Below are positions 43,273 to 52,857 of a DNA stretch of 64,000 nucleotides, piece after piece (the first letter of the stretch is position 1; the number at the start of each line of letters is the position of its first letter). The position numbers and the translations under genes were made by a program. Below the pieces are notes generated by a model, which had not been told where the DNA came from, ran no database searches, and saw only the letters and a list, made by a program, of their open reading frames with translations. The stretch is from Pseudomonas reactans (GTDB lineage: Bacteria; Pseudomonadota; Gammaproteobacteria; Pseudomonadales; Pseudomonadaceae): positions 284,396-348,395 of the forward strand of contig NZ_JACAPG010000023.1 in assembly GCF_013385825.1 (NCBI RefSeq), read 5' to 3'.

Positions 43273-44673
43273 TTAATGCGCGGTGTGGAGTGCCTGGTGA
43301 GGTTCCGGTTCTTGCCGAATCATCCGCTTCATCTTCGCTTCAAACGCCCAGGTCAGGCTGACTGCCGCGCACGCCAGGCCCAGCGCCAAGCCCCACCATA
43401 CGCCGGTCGGCCCCCAGCCCAGGGTGAAGGCCATCAGCCAGGCCGACGGTGCCCCAATCAGCCAATAGCAGCCCGCCCCGATCAGGAAGGTGGTCTTGGC
43501 GTCCTTGAGTCCGCGAATGCAGCCCATGGCGATGGTTTGCACGCCGTCGAACAACTCGAACCACGCCGCCACGGCCAGCAGGCTGACGGCCAGGACGATC
43601 ACGTCGTGGAACGCCGGGTCGTTATGGTCGATGAGCAGTCCGATCAACGGGTCGGAATAAAGCCACAGCATGGCGGCAAATCCCAACATCACCGCTGCGC
43701 CAAATCCTATGCCGACACGCCCGGCCAGGCGCGCTTGCAGCAACTGCCCGGCGCCGTAATGCTGGCCGATGCGCATGGTCACCGCGTAGGACATCCCCGC
43801 CGGCACCATGAACGCCACCGACACAATCTGCAACGCGATCTGGTGCGCCGCCAACTGCGTGCTGCCCATGGTGCCCATGCACAGCGCCGCAAAGGCAAAC
43901 AACCCGACCTCCACCGCATAGGTGCCACCAATCGGCAGGCCCAGGCGCCACAACTCGCGCAGGTACTGGGTATTGAGGCGCATCAGGCCGGGGGCCAGTG
44001 GGTAGGCGGCATAGGCGCGGTTGCTGCGGATGTACCACATCAGCGCCAGTGCCATGCCGTTCGCGACGATGGCGGTGACCAATCCGATGCCCATCAGGCC
44101 GAGCTTGGGCAGGCCGAACATGCCCTCGATCAGTGCGTGGTTGAGCAGATAATTCAGTACTGTGCCGCCGAGGCTGATGACCATCACCGGAGTGGCTTTG
44201 CCGATGGCGCTGGTAAAGCCGCGCAAGGCCATGAAGCTCAAGTAACCGGGCAGCGCGAACGGCAGGATCGTCAGGAATTGCCCGGCCGACTGCACGTTGG
44301 TTTCCGTCTGGCCGAACATCAGCAGCAGCGGCTTGAGGTTCCACAGCAGTAAGCCAGCCGCCAAGGCCATCAGCCAGGCGAGCCACAGCCCGGCCTGGGT
44401 CAGGCGGGTGGCGCCTTCGATATCACCGGCGCCGTGACGGATGGCGACAAGCGTGCCCACGGCGGCAATCACGCCGATGCAGAAGATCGACACGAACGAA
44501 TAGCTTGCCGCGCCCAGGCCGCCACCGGCCAGGGCTTCGGGGCTCAGGCGCGCCATCATCAGGGTGTCGGTCAGCACCATCAGCATGTGCGCCAACTGTG
44601 AAGCAATCAACGGCCCTGACAGCCGCAGAATGGCCCAGAGTTCGGTACGTGCTGGATGTTGCATGATCATCAC
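43273..44673 (-). CDS. MATE family efflux transporter
   Basis: The 466-residue product has twelve hydrophobic segments and typical MATE sequence, such as LSGPLIASQLAHMLMVLTDTLMMARLSPEALAG near the start and GMSYAVTMRIGQHYGAG after the middle. These proteins export cationic drugs or metabolites using Na+ or H+. Three ATG codons lie within the first four codons, and the ribosome-binding site is weak, so the exact start is uncertain by a few residues. It is divergent from a LysR gene that may regulate it. Confidence 0.93.
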   Translation of the reverse strand: MMIMQHPARTELWAILRLSGPLIASQLAHMLMVLTDTLMMARLSPEALAGGGLGAASYSFVSIFCIGVIAAVGTLVAIRHGAGDIEGATRLTQAGLWLAWLMALAAGLLLWNLKPLLLMFGQTETNVQSAGQFLTILPFALPGYLSFMALRGFTSAIGKATPVMVISLGGTVLNYLLNHALIEGMFGLPKLGLMGIGLVTAIVANGMALALMWYIRSNRAYAAYPLAPGLMRLNTQYLRELWRLGLPIGGTYAVEVGLFAFAALCMGTMGSTQLAAHQIALQIVSVAFMVPAGMSYAVTMRIGQHYGAGQLLQARLAGRVGIGFGAAVMLGFAAMLWLYSDPLIGLLIDHNDPAFHDVIVLAVSLLAVAAWFELFDGVQTIAMGCIRGLKDAKTTFLIGAGCYWLIGAPSAWLMAFTLGWGPTGVWWGLALGLACAAVSLTWAFEAKMKRMIRQEPEPHQALHTAH

Positions 44674-44822
44674 ACTCGAGAAATCGGAGGATTGGGGAAG
44701 GGTTGATTCTCGGCGCTCTCAGCTGATTGCACAAAGGGATAAATGCGATCGTTCACATGATTAAAACTCATGCCGGCTCGATTCTGGTAGGGTTTGCGCA
44801 TTGCGTTGTCGGAGCCTTCCCA

Positions 44823-45743
44823 ATGTCCCGTCGCCTTCCTCCTCTTTACGCTTTGCGGGCCTTTGAGGCCGCTTCCCGGCACAACTCCTTCACCCGTGCG
44901 GCGGAGGAGTTGTCGATTACGCAAAGTGCGGTGAGCCGACATATCCGCACGTTGGAAGAGCACTTCGCCTGCCGCCTGTTCCAGCGCAGTGGTCGCACTT
45001 TGCAGCTCACCGAAGCGGCGCGCCTGCTATTGCCCGGCGTGCGCGAGGGTTTCGCCGCGCTGGAGCGGGCCTGCCATACCTTGAATGCCGAAGACGACAT
45101 CCTGCGCATGAAGGCGCCGTCCACCCTGACCATGCGTTGGCTGTTGGCGCGGCTCAGCCGTTTCCGCGCGTTGCAGCCGGGCAATGAGGTGCAACTGACC
45201 AGCGCCTGGATGAGCGTGGACGAGGTGGATTTCAACCAGGAGCCGTTCGACTGTGCGGTGCTGCTGAGCTACGGGCATTTCCCGGCGGATTGGGAGGCCA
45301 GTTATCTGTTCCCGGAATTGCTGATTCCGGTCGGTGCGCCAAATCTGCTGGAGGATGGGCCCTGGGATGCCGCGCGCCTGGCCACCGCCGAGCTGCTGCA
45401 CCCCACGCCTGACCGTCGTGACTGGCGCAACTGGCTGGAGCGCATGGGCTTGTCATCCCAGGTATCGCTCAAGGGCGGACAGGTGTTCGACACCCTCGAA
45501 CTGGGCATGATTGCCGCCGCGCGAGGTTACGGCGTCTCCATGGGCGACTTGCTGATGGTGGCCGAAGATGTGGCCCAAGGGCGGCTGAGCCTGCCCTGGC
45601 CGACGGCGGTCGCCAGTCGCGAAAATTATTACCTCGTGTGGCCGAAAACCCGCCCTGGCGGCGAGCGATTACGGCGTTTGGCGGAGTTTCTGCAAGCAGA
45701 GGTCAAGGCCATGGAATTGCCCCAGGTCGAACGTCTCGACTGA
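44823..45743 (+). CDS. LysR-type regulator, GcvA-like
   Basis: The 306-residue product starts MSRRLPPLYALRAFEAASRHNSFTRAAEELSITQSAVSRHIRTLEEHF, the GcvA-type LysR HTH, followed by an effector-binding domain. The ATG at 44823 has GGAG 8 nt upstream. Divergence from the MATE gene across 149 nt suggests it controls that exporter. Confidence 0.92.
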   Translation: MSRRLPPLYALRAFEAASRHNSFTRAAEELSITQSAVSRHIRTLEEHFACRLFQRSGRTLQLTEAARLLLPGVREGFAALERACHTLNAEDDILRMKAPSTLTMRWLLARLSRFRALQPGNEVQLTSAWMSVDEVDFNQEPFDCAVLLSYGHFPADWEASYLFPELLIPVGAPNLLEDGPWDAARLATAELLHPTPDRRDWRNWLERMGLSSQVSLKGGQVFDTLELGMIAAARGYGVSMGDLLMVAEDVAQGRLSLPWPTAVASRENYYLVWPKTRPGGERLRRLAEFLQAEVKAMELPQVERLD

Positions 45744-45920
45744 GCGGAGACAGACCGTTCGTGCAATCGTTTGCGCGATACCCCTGTGATTCGCTCAAGT
45801 ATTGCCTCGGCCCGCCGAAGTAGGTGTGTTGGAACCATCGTGCACCAACGCTTCCCACTAGATAATTTGCCGAGCAGCGCTATGAGATCAGGATGATCCT
45901 GGCCTCGGCCAGGAGCTGTC

Positions 45921-47897
45921 ATGTCTCAACCTCGTGCTCGGATTGCCTCCCAGTTAGGCCTCGCGTTAGCCGTGATTCTGGCTGTCGTCATCAGCGGCAG
46001 TACGGTGTTTGCCTTGCGTTCTCTCGACTCCGCCAACCTCGCGACCCGTGAGGAACACCTGGCCAGTGAGGCGCGCTTGCTCGCCGACCAACTCAATACG
46101 TTCCACAGCACCTTGCGCGAAAGTACCCAGCGTTTGAGTGGGCTGTTTGAAAAGCGCTTCGGCGCGGGCTTGAGTGTGCATGCAGACCAGCCGGTGACTG
46201 TGGCTGGGGTACAGACCCCTAGCCTGTACCTGGGCAGTGAAGTGCTGAACAACAACTTCGATGAAGTGGATGAGTTCAAGCAGATGTCCGGCGGCGTGGC
46301 CACGGTGTTTGTGCGCAGCGGCGAAGACTTCATCCGTATCAGCACCTCCTTGACCAAGCAGGACGGCAATCGTGCCATCGGTACGGTGCTGGATCGTCAG
46401 GGGCCAGCCTATCAGCGCGTGCTCAGCGGCCAGACCTACATCGGCCGTGCAGTGTTGTTCGACCGCTCCTACATGACCCAGTACAGCCCGGTGCGTGACA
46501 GCCGCGGCCAGGTCATCGCCGTGTTGTTCATCGGGTTTGACTACACCGATGCGCAGAATGCCCAGTTCGAGAACCTCAAGCGCTTCCGCATCGGCCAGAC
46601 CGGCTCCCTGGCGTTGCTGGACGAGCAGAAGCGTTGGCTGGTGCCGCCGGCGGGCGTGCAGGCGCTGGACCAGGCGATCCCAGTGATGCTGGACCTGGCC
46701 AAGGCGCCGGGTTCGGGCCGCTTCTGGGCGGACAAAAACGAAGACTTCTACAGTGTGTCGGTGCCTTTCGACGGCGGGCCGTGGGCTGTCGTCGCGAGCA
46801 TGCCCAAGGCCGAGATTCGCTCGGTGACCTGGGACGTCGGCATCCGCCTGGTGATCGGTAGCGTGCTGGCCATGCTGCTGGCGGTCGGCGCAACGGTTTG
46901 GCTGCTGCGTAGCAAATTAGCGCCATTGGGCGACCTGGTGCGCCAGGCCGAAGCCCTGGGTGCGGGCGACTTGAGCGCACGCCTGAATGTGTCCAGCCAT
47001 GACGAAATCGGCCAGTTGGCGCGCAGTTTCAACCAGATGGGTGAAGCGCTGTCGACCATGGTCTCGCATATCCGCAAGGCGGCCGAAGAGGTCAACAGCC
47101 GCGCCCAGGCGTTGTCCGGGTTGTCCGGTGGCGCGTATGAAGGCATGGAGCAGCAGTCCGGCGAGATCACCAGCATGGCCGGCGCGGTAGAAGAGTTCAG
47201 CGCCACCTCGTTGAACATCGCCGACAATATGGGCAGCACCGAACGCCTGGCCCAGGAAAATGCCCAGCAAACCCGTATCGGGCGCAACTCGATGCAAGAG
47301 GCTTCGTCGTCCCTGGAACACATCGCCACCGCCCTGAACAGCACCGCCACGGTGATCAACACGCTCGGCCAGCGCTCCCAGGAAATCGGCGGGATCGTCG
47401 GTGTGATCACCTCGATTGCTGAACAAACCAACCTGCTGGCACTCAACGCCGCCATCGAAGCCGCACGCGCGGGTGAGCAAGGCCGAGGCTTTGCCGTGGT
47501 CGCCGATGAAGTACGCAACCTGGCGTCGCGTACCCGAGAGGCCACCGACGAGATCTCCGGGATGATCCAGAGCATCCAGCAGGAAACCGGCAACGCCATC
47601 AGCACCATGGAGCGCGGCAATGTGTTGATGCAGGAAGGCCTGTCGCGTAACGCCGACGTGGCGTCGGCCCTGGCGCGTATCGACGAGCAAAGCCGCTCCG
47701 CCGGTCAGCAGTTCGCGGCGATCACCACCGCCACCCAAGAACAGAGCAGCACCGCAACCTTGCTCAGCAGCAACCTGCAGAGCATCGCGTTGGCCAACAG
47801 CGAGCAGCGCGAAGTGGTGTCGAACCTGGCGATCACCGCCAAGGAACTGGAGACCCTGGCGGCAGGCTTGCGGCATGAGGTGGATAGGTTTCGTTGA
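45921..47897 (+). CDS. Methyl-accepting chemotaxis protein with Cache-type sensor
   Basis: The 658-residue product has an N-terminal membrane span (about 12-32), a periplasmic sensor of about 270 residues resembling Cache_3-Cache_2 domains, a second span (about 308-328), a HAMP domain (LAPLGDLVRQAEALGAGDLSARL) and a signalling domain with the tip EQTNLLALNAAIEAARAGEQG. It lacks a C-terminal CheR/CheB-docking pentapeptide. The ligand is unknown; such sensors often bind organic acids. Confidence 0.93.
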   Translation: MSQPRARIASQLGLALAVILAVVISGSTVFALRSLDSANLATREEHLASEARLLADQLNTFHSTLRESTQRLSGLFEKRFGAGLSVHADQPVTVAGVQTPSLYLGSEVLNNNFDEVDEFKQMSGGVATVFVRSGEDFIRISTSLTKQDGNRAIGTVLDRQGPAYQRVLSGQTYIGRAVLFDRSYMTQYSPVRDSRGQVIAVLFIGFDYTDAQNAQFENLKRFRIGQTGSLALLDEQKRWLVPPAGVQALDQAIPVMLDLAKAPGSGRFWADKNEDFYSVSVPFDGGPWAVVASMPKAEIRSVTWDVGIRLVIGSVLAMLLAVGATVWLLRSKLAPLGDLVRQAEALGAGDLSARLNVSSHDEIGQLARSFNQMGEALSTMVSHIRKAAEEVNSRAQALSGLSGGAYEGMEQQSGEITSMAGAVEEFSATSLNIADNMGSTERLAQENAQQTRIGRNSMQEASSSLEHIATALNSTATVINTLGQRSQEIGGIVGVITSIAEQTNLLALNAAIEAARAGEQGRGFAVVADEVRNLASRTREATDEISGMIQSIQQETGNAISTMERGNVLMQEGLSRNADVASALARIDEQSRSAGQQFAAITTATQEQSSTATLLSSNLQSIALANSEQREVVSNLAITAKELETLAAGLRHEVDRFR

Positions 47898-47900
47898 GAC

Positions 47901-48815
47901 CTAGCGGTCGCCCAGCCCTGGGTCCACGCGCTTGCCGATGTCCTTGAGGCGCGCCAGTTGGTCGACCATGCCTGGGGCTTCGTCCATGCTGGTGACGAAG
48001 GTCCACAGGTAAGTCATGACCGCGTACACGTGACCGGCCTTGACGGCGGGGGACAAGGCCAACTGGCTGATGGCGACCACAAAGAGCAAGGCGGCCAGCG
48101 TACCGAGAAACAGGTACGCAGCCGCCTCGCGGTCTGACAACCAGATCCGTAGGCGCGACAGCACCTGGTAGTGGCGTCGCAAGGTCGGCGCACCGACTTT
48201 TTCCACCAGGCCGATTTCCTTTTCCAAGCGATTGTTCAAGCGCTCATGCAGCTCTTGGTTACGTTGGGCAAAGCGCGGCAACAGCGTGATGCACAGCACC
48301 AGTGCGCCCAGGCACGCGAGACCGACCCAGGGCTCGATCACGATCAGCATCACCGCCGCGCCAATAATCGATACCAGCGCCGTGGCGATGATCGGCACGT
48401 GCTTCTCAAAGAAGTCGACGAATTCCCGTGCGAGCACCACCCGTGCCGCTGACTTGGAGGTGCTGTGGTTCTGCAGGCGCTGGTTCAGAATTACCGGCAC
48501 CGCCAGGTCGGCGTAGATACGGGTAAAAGTCCGTGTATCCAGCGCCCGGCGTGCCGCACCGACGACCCAGAACGCCAGGACCACGGCGGCATAGAACAGC
48601 GCGTTGCTGGCGTCGCCACGGATGATTGCATCCACCGCAAACCCGGCAAACAACGGGTATGCCAGCAGCAGGGCATTTTCCAGCGCGACCAATGACAGCG
48701 TGCCGAACAGCTTGCCGGGATAGGCTTTGGCGATCGCCTTGAGGGTTTGGCCGGCGGATTGCTGGCCAATTTTCTTGCTTTCTTCGATCAGGATTTGAGG
48801 GGTGACGGATGTCAT
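47901..48815 (-). CDS. ABC transporter-like six-TM domain protein without ATPase
   Basis: The 304-residue product resembles the ABC_membrane_3 family: hydrophobic segments such as LLLAYPLFAGFAVDAI, LFYAAVVLAFWVVGAARRA, IIATALVSIIGAAVMLIVI and LGTLAALLFVVAISQLALSP, with no Walker A or signature motif. No ABC ATPase gene is adjacent. The start MTSVTPQILIEES at 48815 was chosen; earlier in-frame codons would cover the operator sites. It is divergent from a TetR gene that probably represses it. Confidence 0.85.
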   Translation of the reverse strand: MTSVTPQILIEESKKIGQQSAGQTLKAIAKAYPGKLFGTLSLVALENALLLAYPLFAGFAVDAIIRGDASNALFYAAVVLAFWVVGAARRALDTRTFTRIYADLAVPVILNQRLQNHSTSKSAARVVLAREFVDFFEKHVPIIATALVSIIGAAVMLIVIEPWVGLACLGALVLCITLLPRFAQRNQELHERLNNRLEKEIGLVEKVGAPTLRRHYQVLSRLRIWLSDREAAAYLFLGTLAALLFVVAISQLALSPAVKAGHVYAVMTYLWTFVTSMDEAPGMVDQLARLKDIGKRVDPGLGDR

Positions 48816-48846
48816 GGGTGCACCAAAGGGATGATAGACGCTATTA

Positions 48847-48884
48847 TTGAGCGACTGCTCAAGTATCCTTGAGCGATCGCTCAA
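48847..48884. promoter_or_regulatory. Paired palindromic operators of the TetR regulator
   Basis: TTGAGCGACTGCTCAA (48847-48862) and TTGAGCGATCGCTCAA (48869-48884) are two near-identical 16-bp palindromes, 22 bp centre to centre. They sit in the 112 nt between the divergent genes. Confidence 0.85.
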
Positions 48885-48927
48885 AAAGCAAGCGCCGCTT
48901 ATCTGCTGGCGCCGAAAGGAATTGCCT

Positions 48928-49512
48928 ATGTCGCGTATCGACCGCAAAGACCAGATCATCGCCGCCGCCCTGGAGCTGTTTCGCAGCAAGGGGTTTGCTG
49001 ATGTGTCCACCCGCGACCTGGCCGAACATGCCGGACTGTCCCGTAGCCACGTCTATCACTACTTCAGCGACTGGAAAGAGCTGCGCCGCGAAGCCTTTGT
49101 GCGGTTTGCCAACGAACAGTTGGACGAAGTGCGTGCGCCTCTGGCAGAAGCACCACCTCTGGAAGCCTTCGTGGGCTTTTTGCGTGACTGCCTTCCGAGC
49201 ACCGCCGATGCAGGCTGGGCGCTGTGGCTGGATGCCTGGGACGAAGCGATGCAAGACCCGCAAATGGCCCAGGCTTACCTGGTAATCAATGCTCAATGGC
49301 AAGGCATGCTTGCCGAAGTGATCGAGCGAGGTGTCGCTGCCAATGTCCTGCGTTGTGACTCGCCACAACGCGCTGCCCGCCAGATCTTTGCCGTGGCGAT
49401 GGGATACGCCGACGACTTGATGCTCAAACCCTCCACGGAATCGGCCGAGGCGGCCTTGGATGAAGTGATGGAAGTGGCGCGGTTGCTGCTGGACTTCCCC
49501 GCGTCATCCTAG
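48928..49512 (+). CDS. TetR family regulator
   Basis: The 194-residue product has the TetR HTH in RKDQIIAAALELFRSKGFADVSTRDLAEHAGLSRSHVYHYFSDW, then a helical ligand-binding domain. AAAGGA precedes the ATG at 48928; the frame is open upstream, but that part covers the operators. Two 16-bp palindromes upstream are its probable binding sites. It overlaps comM tail to tail. Confidence 0.93.
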   Translation: MSRIDRKDQIIAAALELFRSKGFADVSTRDLAEHAGLSRSHVYHYFSDWKELRREAFVRFANEQLDEVRAPLAEAPPLEAFVGFLRDCLPSTADAGWALWLDAWDEAMQDPQMAQAYLVINAQWQGMLAEVIERGVAANVLRCDSPQRAARQIFAVAMGYADDLMLKPSTESAEAALDEVMEVARLLLDFPASS

Positions 49513-51005
49513 CCAACGGCCGCGGGCCGATACTGCAACGCTTCCGCCAGGTGCGCCCGGGTGATGCTATCGGCGTGCTCAAGGTCGGCTAGGGTGCGTG
49601 CCACTTTGAGCAGCCGATGGGCTGCGCGCAGGGAAAGCGTCAGCCGTTCACAGGCGTTTTCCAGCCAGCATTCGTCGACCTTCGCCAGCGTGCAGTGCTT
49701 GCGTAGCCCCGGCAGATCAAGGAAAGCATTGGCGCAGCCCTGGCGTTTCTGCTGGCGCTCACGGGCTTTGGCGACCCGTGCCGACGCCTCGGCTGTGTTA
49801 TCGCCCGCCTGCTGAGTTGGATTCAACGCGGTGGTTTCTCGCGCCACAGTGAGGTGTAAGTCGATGCGGTCCAACAGCGGCCCGGAGAGCTTGTTGCGAT
49901 AGCGCTGGATCTGCTCCGGCGTACAGCGACATCGCCCACTGGGTTCGCCCATGTACCCGCAAGGGCAGGGGTTCATGGCGGCCACCAGTTGGAAGCGGGC
50001 TGGAAAGCTCACGCGATCGCGGGCACGGGAAATTACGATATGCCCTGATTCCAGTGGCTCGCGCAGCACCTCCAACACTTTGCGGTCGAACTCTGGCAGC
50101 TCATCCAGAAACAGCACGCCGTGATGGGCCAGGGTGATTTCGCCGGGTTGCGGTTTCGATCCACCCCCCACTAATGCTGGCCCTGATGCAGAATGATGCG
50201 GCTGACGAAACGGTCGGTGCGGCCAATGACTCAGCGGCGCCAGACTGACTACCGACTGAATCGCCGCCACTTCCAGGGCTTCCTGCTCACTCAACGGTGG
50301 CAACAAGCCCGGCAGGCGGCTGGCGAGCAAGGTCTTGCCGGTGCCGGGCGGGCCGCTGAACAGCAGGTTATGCGCCCCCGCCGCTGCAATCAGCAGTGCG
50401 CGCTTGGCGGCGAGCTGGCCCTGTACTTCGCTCAAGTCCGGGTAAGGCTTGTTCAGGTACAGCAAACCGTCGGATTTGTAGGGCTCGATTGGCTGATGTC
50501 CGTTCAGGTGCGCCACCACCTGCAGCAAATGATCCACCGCGATCACTTTCAACCCCGACGCCAGGCAAGCTTCCTCGGCATTCGCCCGCGGCACTATCAC
50601 GGTGCGCCCGGCCTTGCGTGCCGCCAAGGCCGCCGGCAACACGCCTTTCACTGCCCGCACTTCACCGGACAGTGCCAGTTCTCCCAGGCATTCCACGTCG
50701 TCGAGCATCAACGCCGGCACCTGGACGCTGGCCGCTAGTATCCCCAGGGCAATCGCCAGATCAAAACGCCCACCGTCCTTGGGCAGGTCGGCGGGCGCCA
50801 GGTTCAGCGTGATGCGGCGGGCAGGGTATTGCAGTGCGGAATTGAGAATGGCGCTGCGCACCCGGTCCTTGCTTTCCTTGACCGCCGTTTCCGGCAGGCC
50901 TACCAATGTCAGGGACGGCAAACCATTGGCCATATGCACCTCGACGGTGACGGCAGGGGCTTCGACGCCGATCTGGGCGCGGCTGTGGACGATGGCGAGG
51001 GACAT
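49509..51005 (-). CDS. comM: YifB/ComM family Mg-chelatase-like ATPase
   Basis: ComM is a hexameric helicase that aids branch migration during natural transformation. The 498-residue product starts MSLAIVHSRAQIGVEAPAVTVEVH and carries Walker A GPPGTGKTLLASRLPG, FLDELPEF and the cysteine-containing AMNPCPCGYMGEPSGRCRC. The upstream in-frame extension of the open frame is not typical of the family. Confidence 0.94.
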   Translation of the reverse strand: MSLAIVHSRAQIGVEAPAVTVEVHMANGLPSLTLVGLPETAVKESKDRVRSAILNSALQYPARRITLNLAPADLPKDGGRFDLAIALGILAASVQVPALMLDDVECLGELALSGEVRAVKGVLPAALAARKAGRTVIVPRANAEEACLASGLKVIAVDHLLQVVAHLNGHQPIEPYKSDGLLYLNKPYPDLSEVQGQLAAKRALLIAAAGAHNLLFSGPPGTGKTLLASRLPGLLPPLSEQEALEVAAIQSVVSLAPLSHWPHRPFRQPHHSASGPALVGGGSKPQPGEITLAHHGVLFLDELPEFDRKVLEVLREPLESGHIVISRARDRVSFPARFQLVAAMNPCPCGYMGEPSGRCRCTPEQIQRYRNKLSGPLLDRIDLHLTVARETTALNPTQQAGDNTAEASARVAKARERQQKRQGCANAFLDLPGLRKHCTLAKVDECWLENACERLTLSLRAAHRLLKVARTLADLEHADSITRAHLAEALQYRPAAVG

Positions 51006-51099
51006 GCTCGTTCCTTGAACAATGGAGGCCGCTTCCTGCGGTTTCTCAAAGGTAGTCGAGGGAACGGAGGTGCAACGAATCAGACTTTTACAGGACGTA

Positions 51100-52383
51100 T
51101 CAATGCGCAAAGGCACGGGGGTACTTATCCAGGTAAGCGCCATTGAGTTGCGTGTCTGGGGCGCGCATGAAGGTGCGGAAATCGGGGATCAGGAACACCA
51201 GCAGTGACAACCCCAGCACCATCGCACCTAAAGACGTGATAGTCAGGGTGACACCGAGGTGAGCGATCAGCCCATTCATGGCGAAACTGCCCAACGGGCT
51301 GGCCGCTGCGGACAGAAAGGAGACGGTGGCGAAGATCCGGTTGCGATGTTGCTGGGGCGTCGCCAGCAGCCTCACGGCCGAGGTCGGAATGTTGATCAGC
51401 ATCAGGCCCACCCCGCCGCAGAAAAATGCCAGTGGCACCACGACTATCGATGAGAGCGTGCCGGCCAGCCACAGAGTGCCCCCCAACAGTGCGAAGCCTG
51501 CCGCGACACACAGGTCGCGGGGCACTCGATGGGTCAACCAACCGATGATTTTGTAGCTGCCCGCCAGGATGCCCAGACCGAAGCACGCATCCAGCAGGCC
51601 GAGGTAGGTGATCGGGTAGTGGATAACCGTCTTTACGTACAGCGGCAGCAAGATGGTAAAAAACGGAAACAGGGCAAAGTTGACGAGCATCGCCACAAGG
51701 GCCAGGTAGAACTCGACTTTCACCCCGTAGACCGCCTTGAAACCCGAGTAAATCATGCGCCAGCCGCTGGCAGCCGGGCTGTGTTCATCGGGTGCGCTGG
51801 CGCCGAGGCGGAGTGGGATGGATGCAATCAGCACTGCTGCGCCAAGCATCGCAAAGAAGTCGACGGTAAGCGCCAACGTGGTGCCGAAGGCAAAAATCAA
51901 CGCGCTGGCCATGACTGGCCCAAGCAGGTTGGAAATGGACGAGAGCATGCTTTTGGTGCGCATGGCCAGTGAGACCTGATCGTCACGCGCAAACAAGGGA
52001 ATGATCGATGACTGCAACGGGTCACGCACACCGGCGACGGCACTGCTGACCAGCATCAGGGCGCCGACGCTCCAGGGGTTGAACAGCTGCGTCGCAGACA
52101 GAAAAACCATCGACAGCGCGGTCAGCACGCTGGTCAGGGAGGCCAGCCTGAGGATCAGGATCTTGTTGTACTTGTCGCCCAGCCAGCCCAGCAGCGGGCG
52201 GGCCAGCACCTCCGCTGCGATTGAGCAGGCGATCATGTTGGCGAAGGCGAGGGCGGAACCGGTTTCGTGCAACGCCCACCACGCCACGGCGAGTTGGTTG
52301 CAGCGGCCACCAAGTACCACCAGCAAAAAGCTGAATTGTATTTTCAGCAGGTGCCGGTCGAGGGCTGGCAAACAACCCCACAT
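51100..52383 (-). CDS. MFS transporter, enterobactin exporter-like family
   Basis: The 427-residue product has about 12 membrane spans, with LLGWLGDKYNKILILRLASL in the loop 2-3 region, and resembles MFS_3-type exporters. The substrate is unknown. No clear ribosome-binding site precedes the ATG. It starts 17 nt after ubiK and ends 94 nt before comM. In the P. aeruginosa order I recall, comM and the ubiK gene are neighbours, so this gene may be an insertion. Confidence 0.88.
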   Translation of the reverse strand: MWGCLPALDRHLLKIQFSFLLVVLGGRCNQLAVAWWALHETGSALAFANMIACSIAAEVLARPLLGWLGDKYNKILILRLASLTSVLTALSMVFLSATQLFNPWSVGALMLVSSAVAGVRDPLQSSIIPLFARDDQVSLAMRTKSMLSSISNLLGPVMASALIFAFGTTLALTVDFFAMLGAAVLIASIPLRLGASAPDEHSPAASGWRMIYSGFKAVYGVKVEFYLALVAMLVNFALFPFFTILLPLYVKTVIHYPITYLGLLDACFGLGILAGSYKIIGWLTHRVPRDLCVAAGFALLGGTLWLAGTLSSIVVVPLAFFCGGVGLMLINIPTSAVRLLATPQQHRNRIFATVSFLSAAASPLGSFAMNGLIAHLGVTLTITSLGAMVLGLSLLVFLIPDFRTFMRAPDTQLNGAYLDKYPRAFAH

Positions 52384-52400
52384 GGACCGATTAATGCGGG

Positions 52401-52661
52401 TTATTCGCCCGCTGGCGTCAACCGCGCTTCCAGCTCAGCCACCTTGGCCTCCAGGCTCTCCAGCCGCGCACGCGTGCGGGCCAGCACTACCATTTGGCTA
52501 TCGAACTCCTCGCGGCTCACCAGGTCGAGCTTGCTGAAACCGCTTTGCAGCAATGCCTTGAATTGGCTTTCGATTTCATTGCGGGGCAACGGCGTGTCAC
52601 CGCTGAACAGGCGAGAGGCGTGGCCGCTCAGGGCGTCGAGGAGGTCTTTGGGCGCGAGCAT
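52401..52661 (-). CDS. ubiK: Ubiquinone biosynthesis accessory factor UbiK family (YqiC)
   Basis: The 86-residue product starts MLAPKDLLDALSGHASRL and ends with a coiled coil (VVLARTRARLESLEAKVAELEARL), the BMFP/YqiC layout. In E. coli this protein supports the Ubi complex. It is divergent from glnK. Confidence 0.92.
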   Translation of the reverse strand: MLAPKDLLDALSGHASRLFSGDTPLPRNEIESQFKALLQSGFSKLDLVSREEFDSQMVVLARTRARLESLEAKVAELEARLTPAGE

Positions 52662-52767
52662 GGGAAATATTCCGGAAAACTGTTGGCCGGCAGTGTATCA
52701 CGCAGCGTCTATAGTCTTTTTCACGACAGCGGGCGCACGCTTTTCGCGCAGAGGGCCGGGCGGCGGT

Positions 52768-52782
52768 GCACTGTTTTTGTGC
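52768..52782 (+). promoter_or_regulatory. NtrC enhancer site upstream of glnK
   Basis: GCACTGTTTTTGTGC fits the NtrC consensus GCAC-N7-GTGC. It lies about 80 bp upstream of the -24 element of the sigma-54 promoter, a typical enhancer distance. Confidence 0.75.
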
Positions 52783-52857
52783 GCATTGCAACCGCCGAAG
52801 AGGCCCGCAGGTGGGCATAAGTGGGCAAAGGACTGATTTCAGTGATTTTTACGGAGC

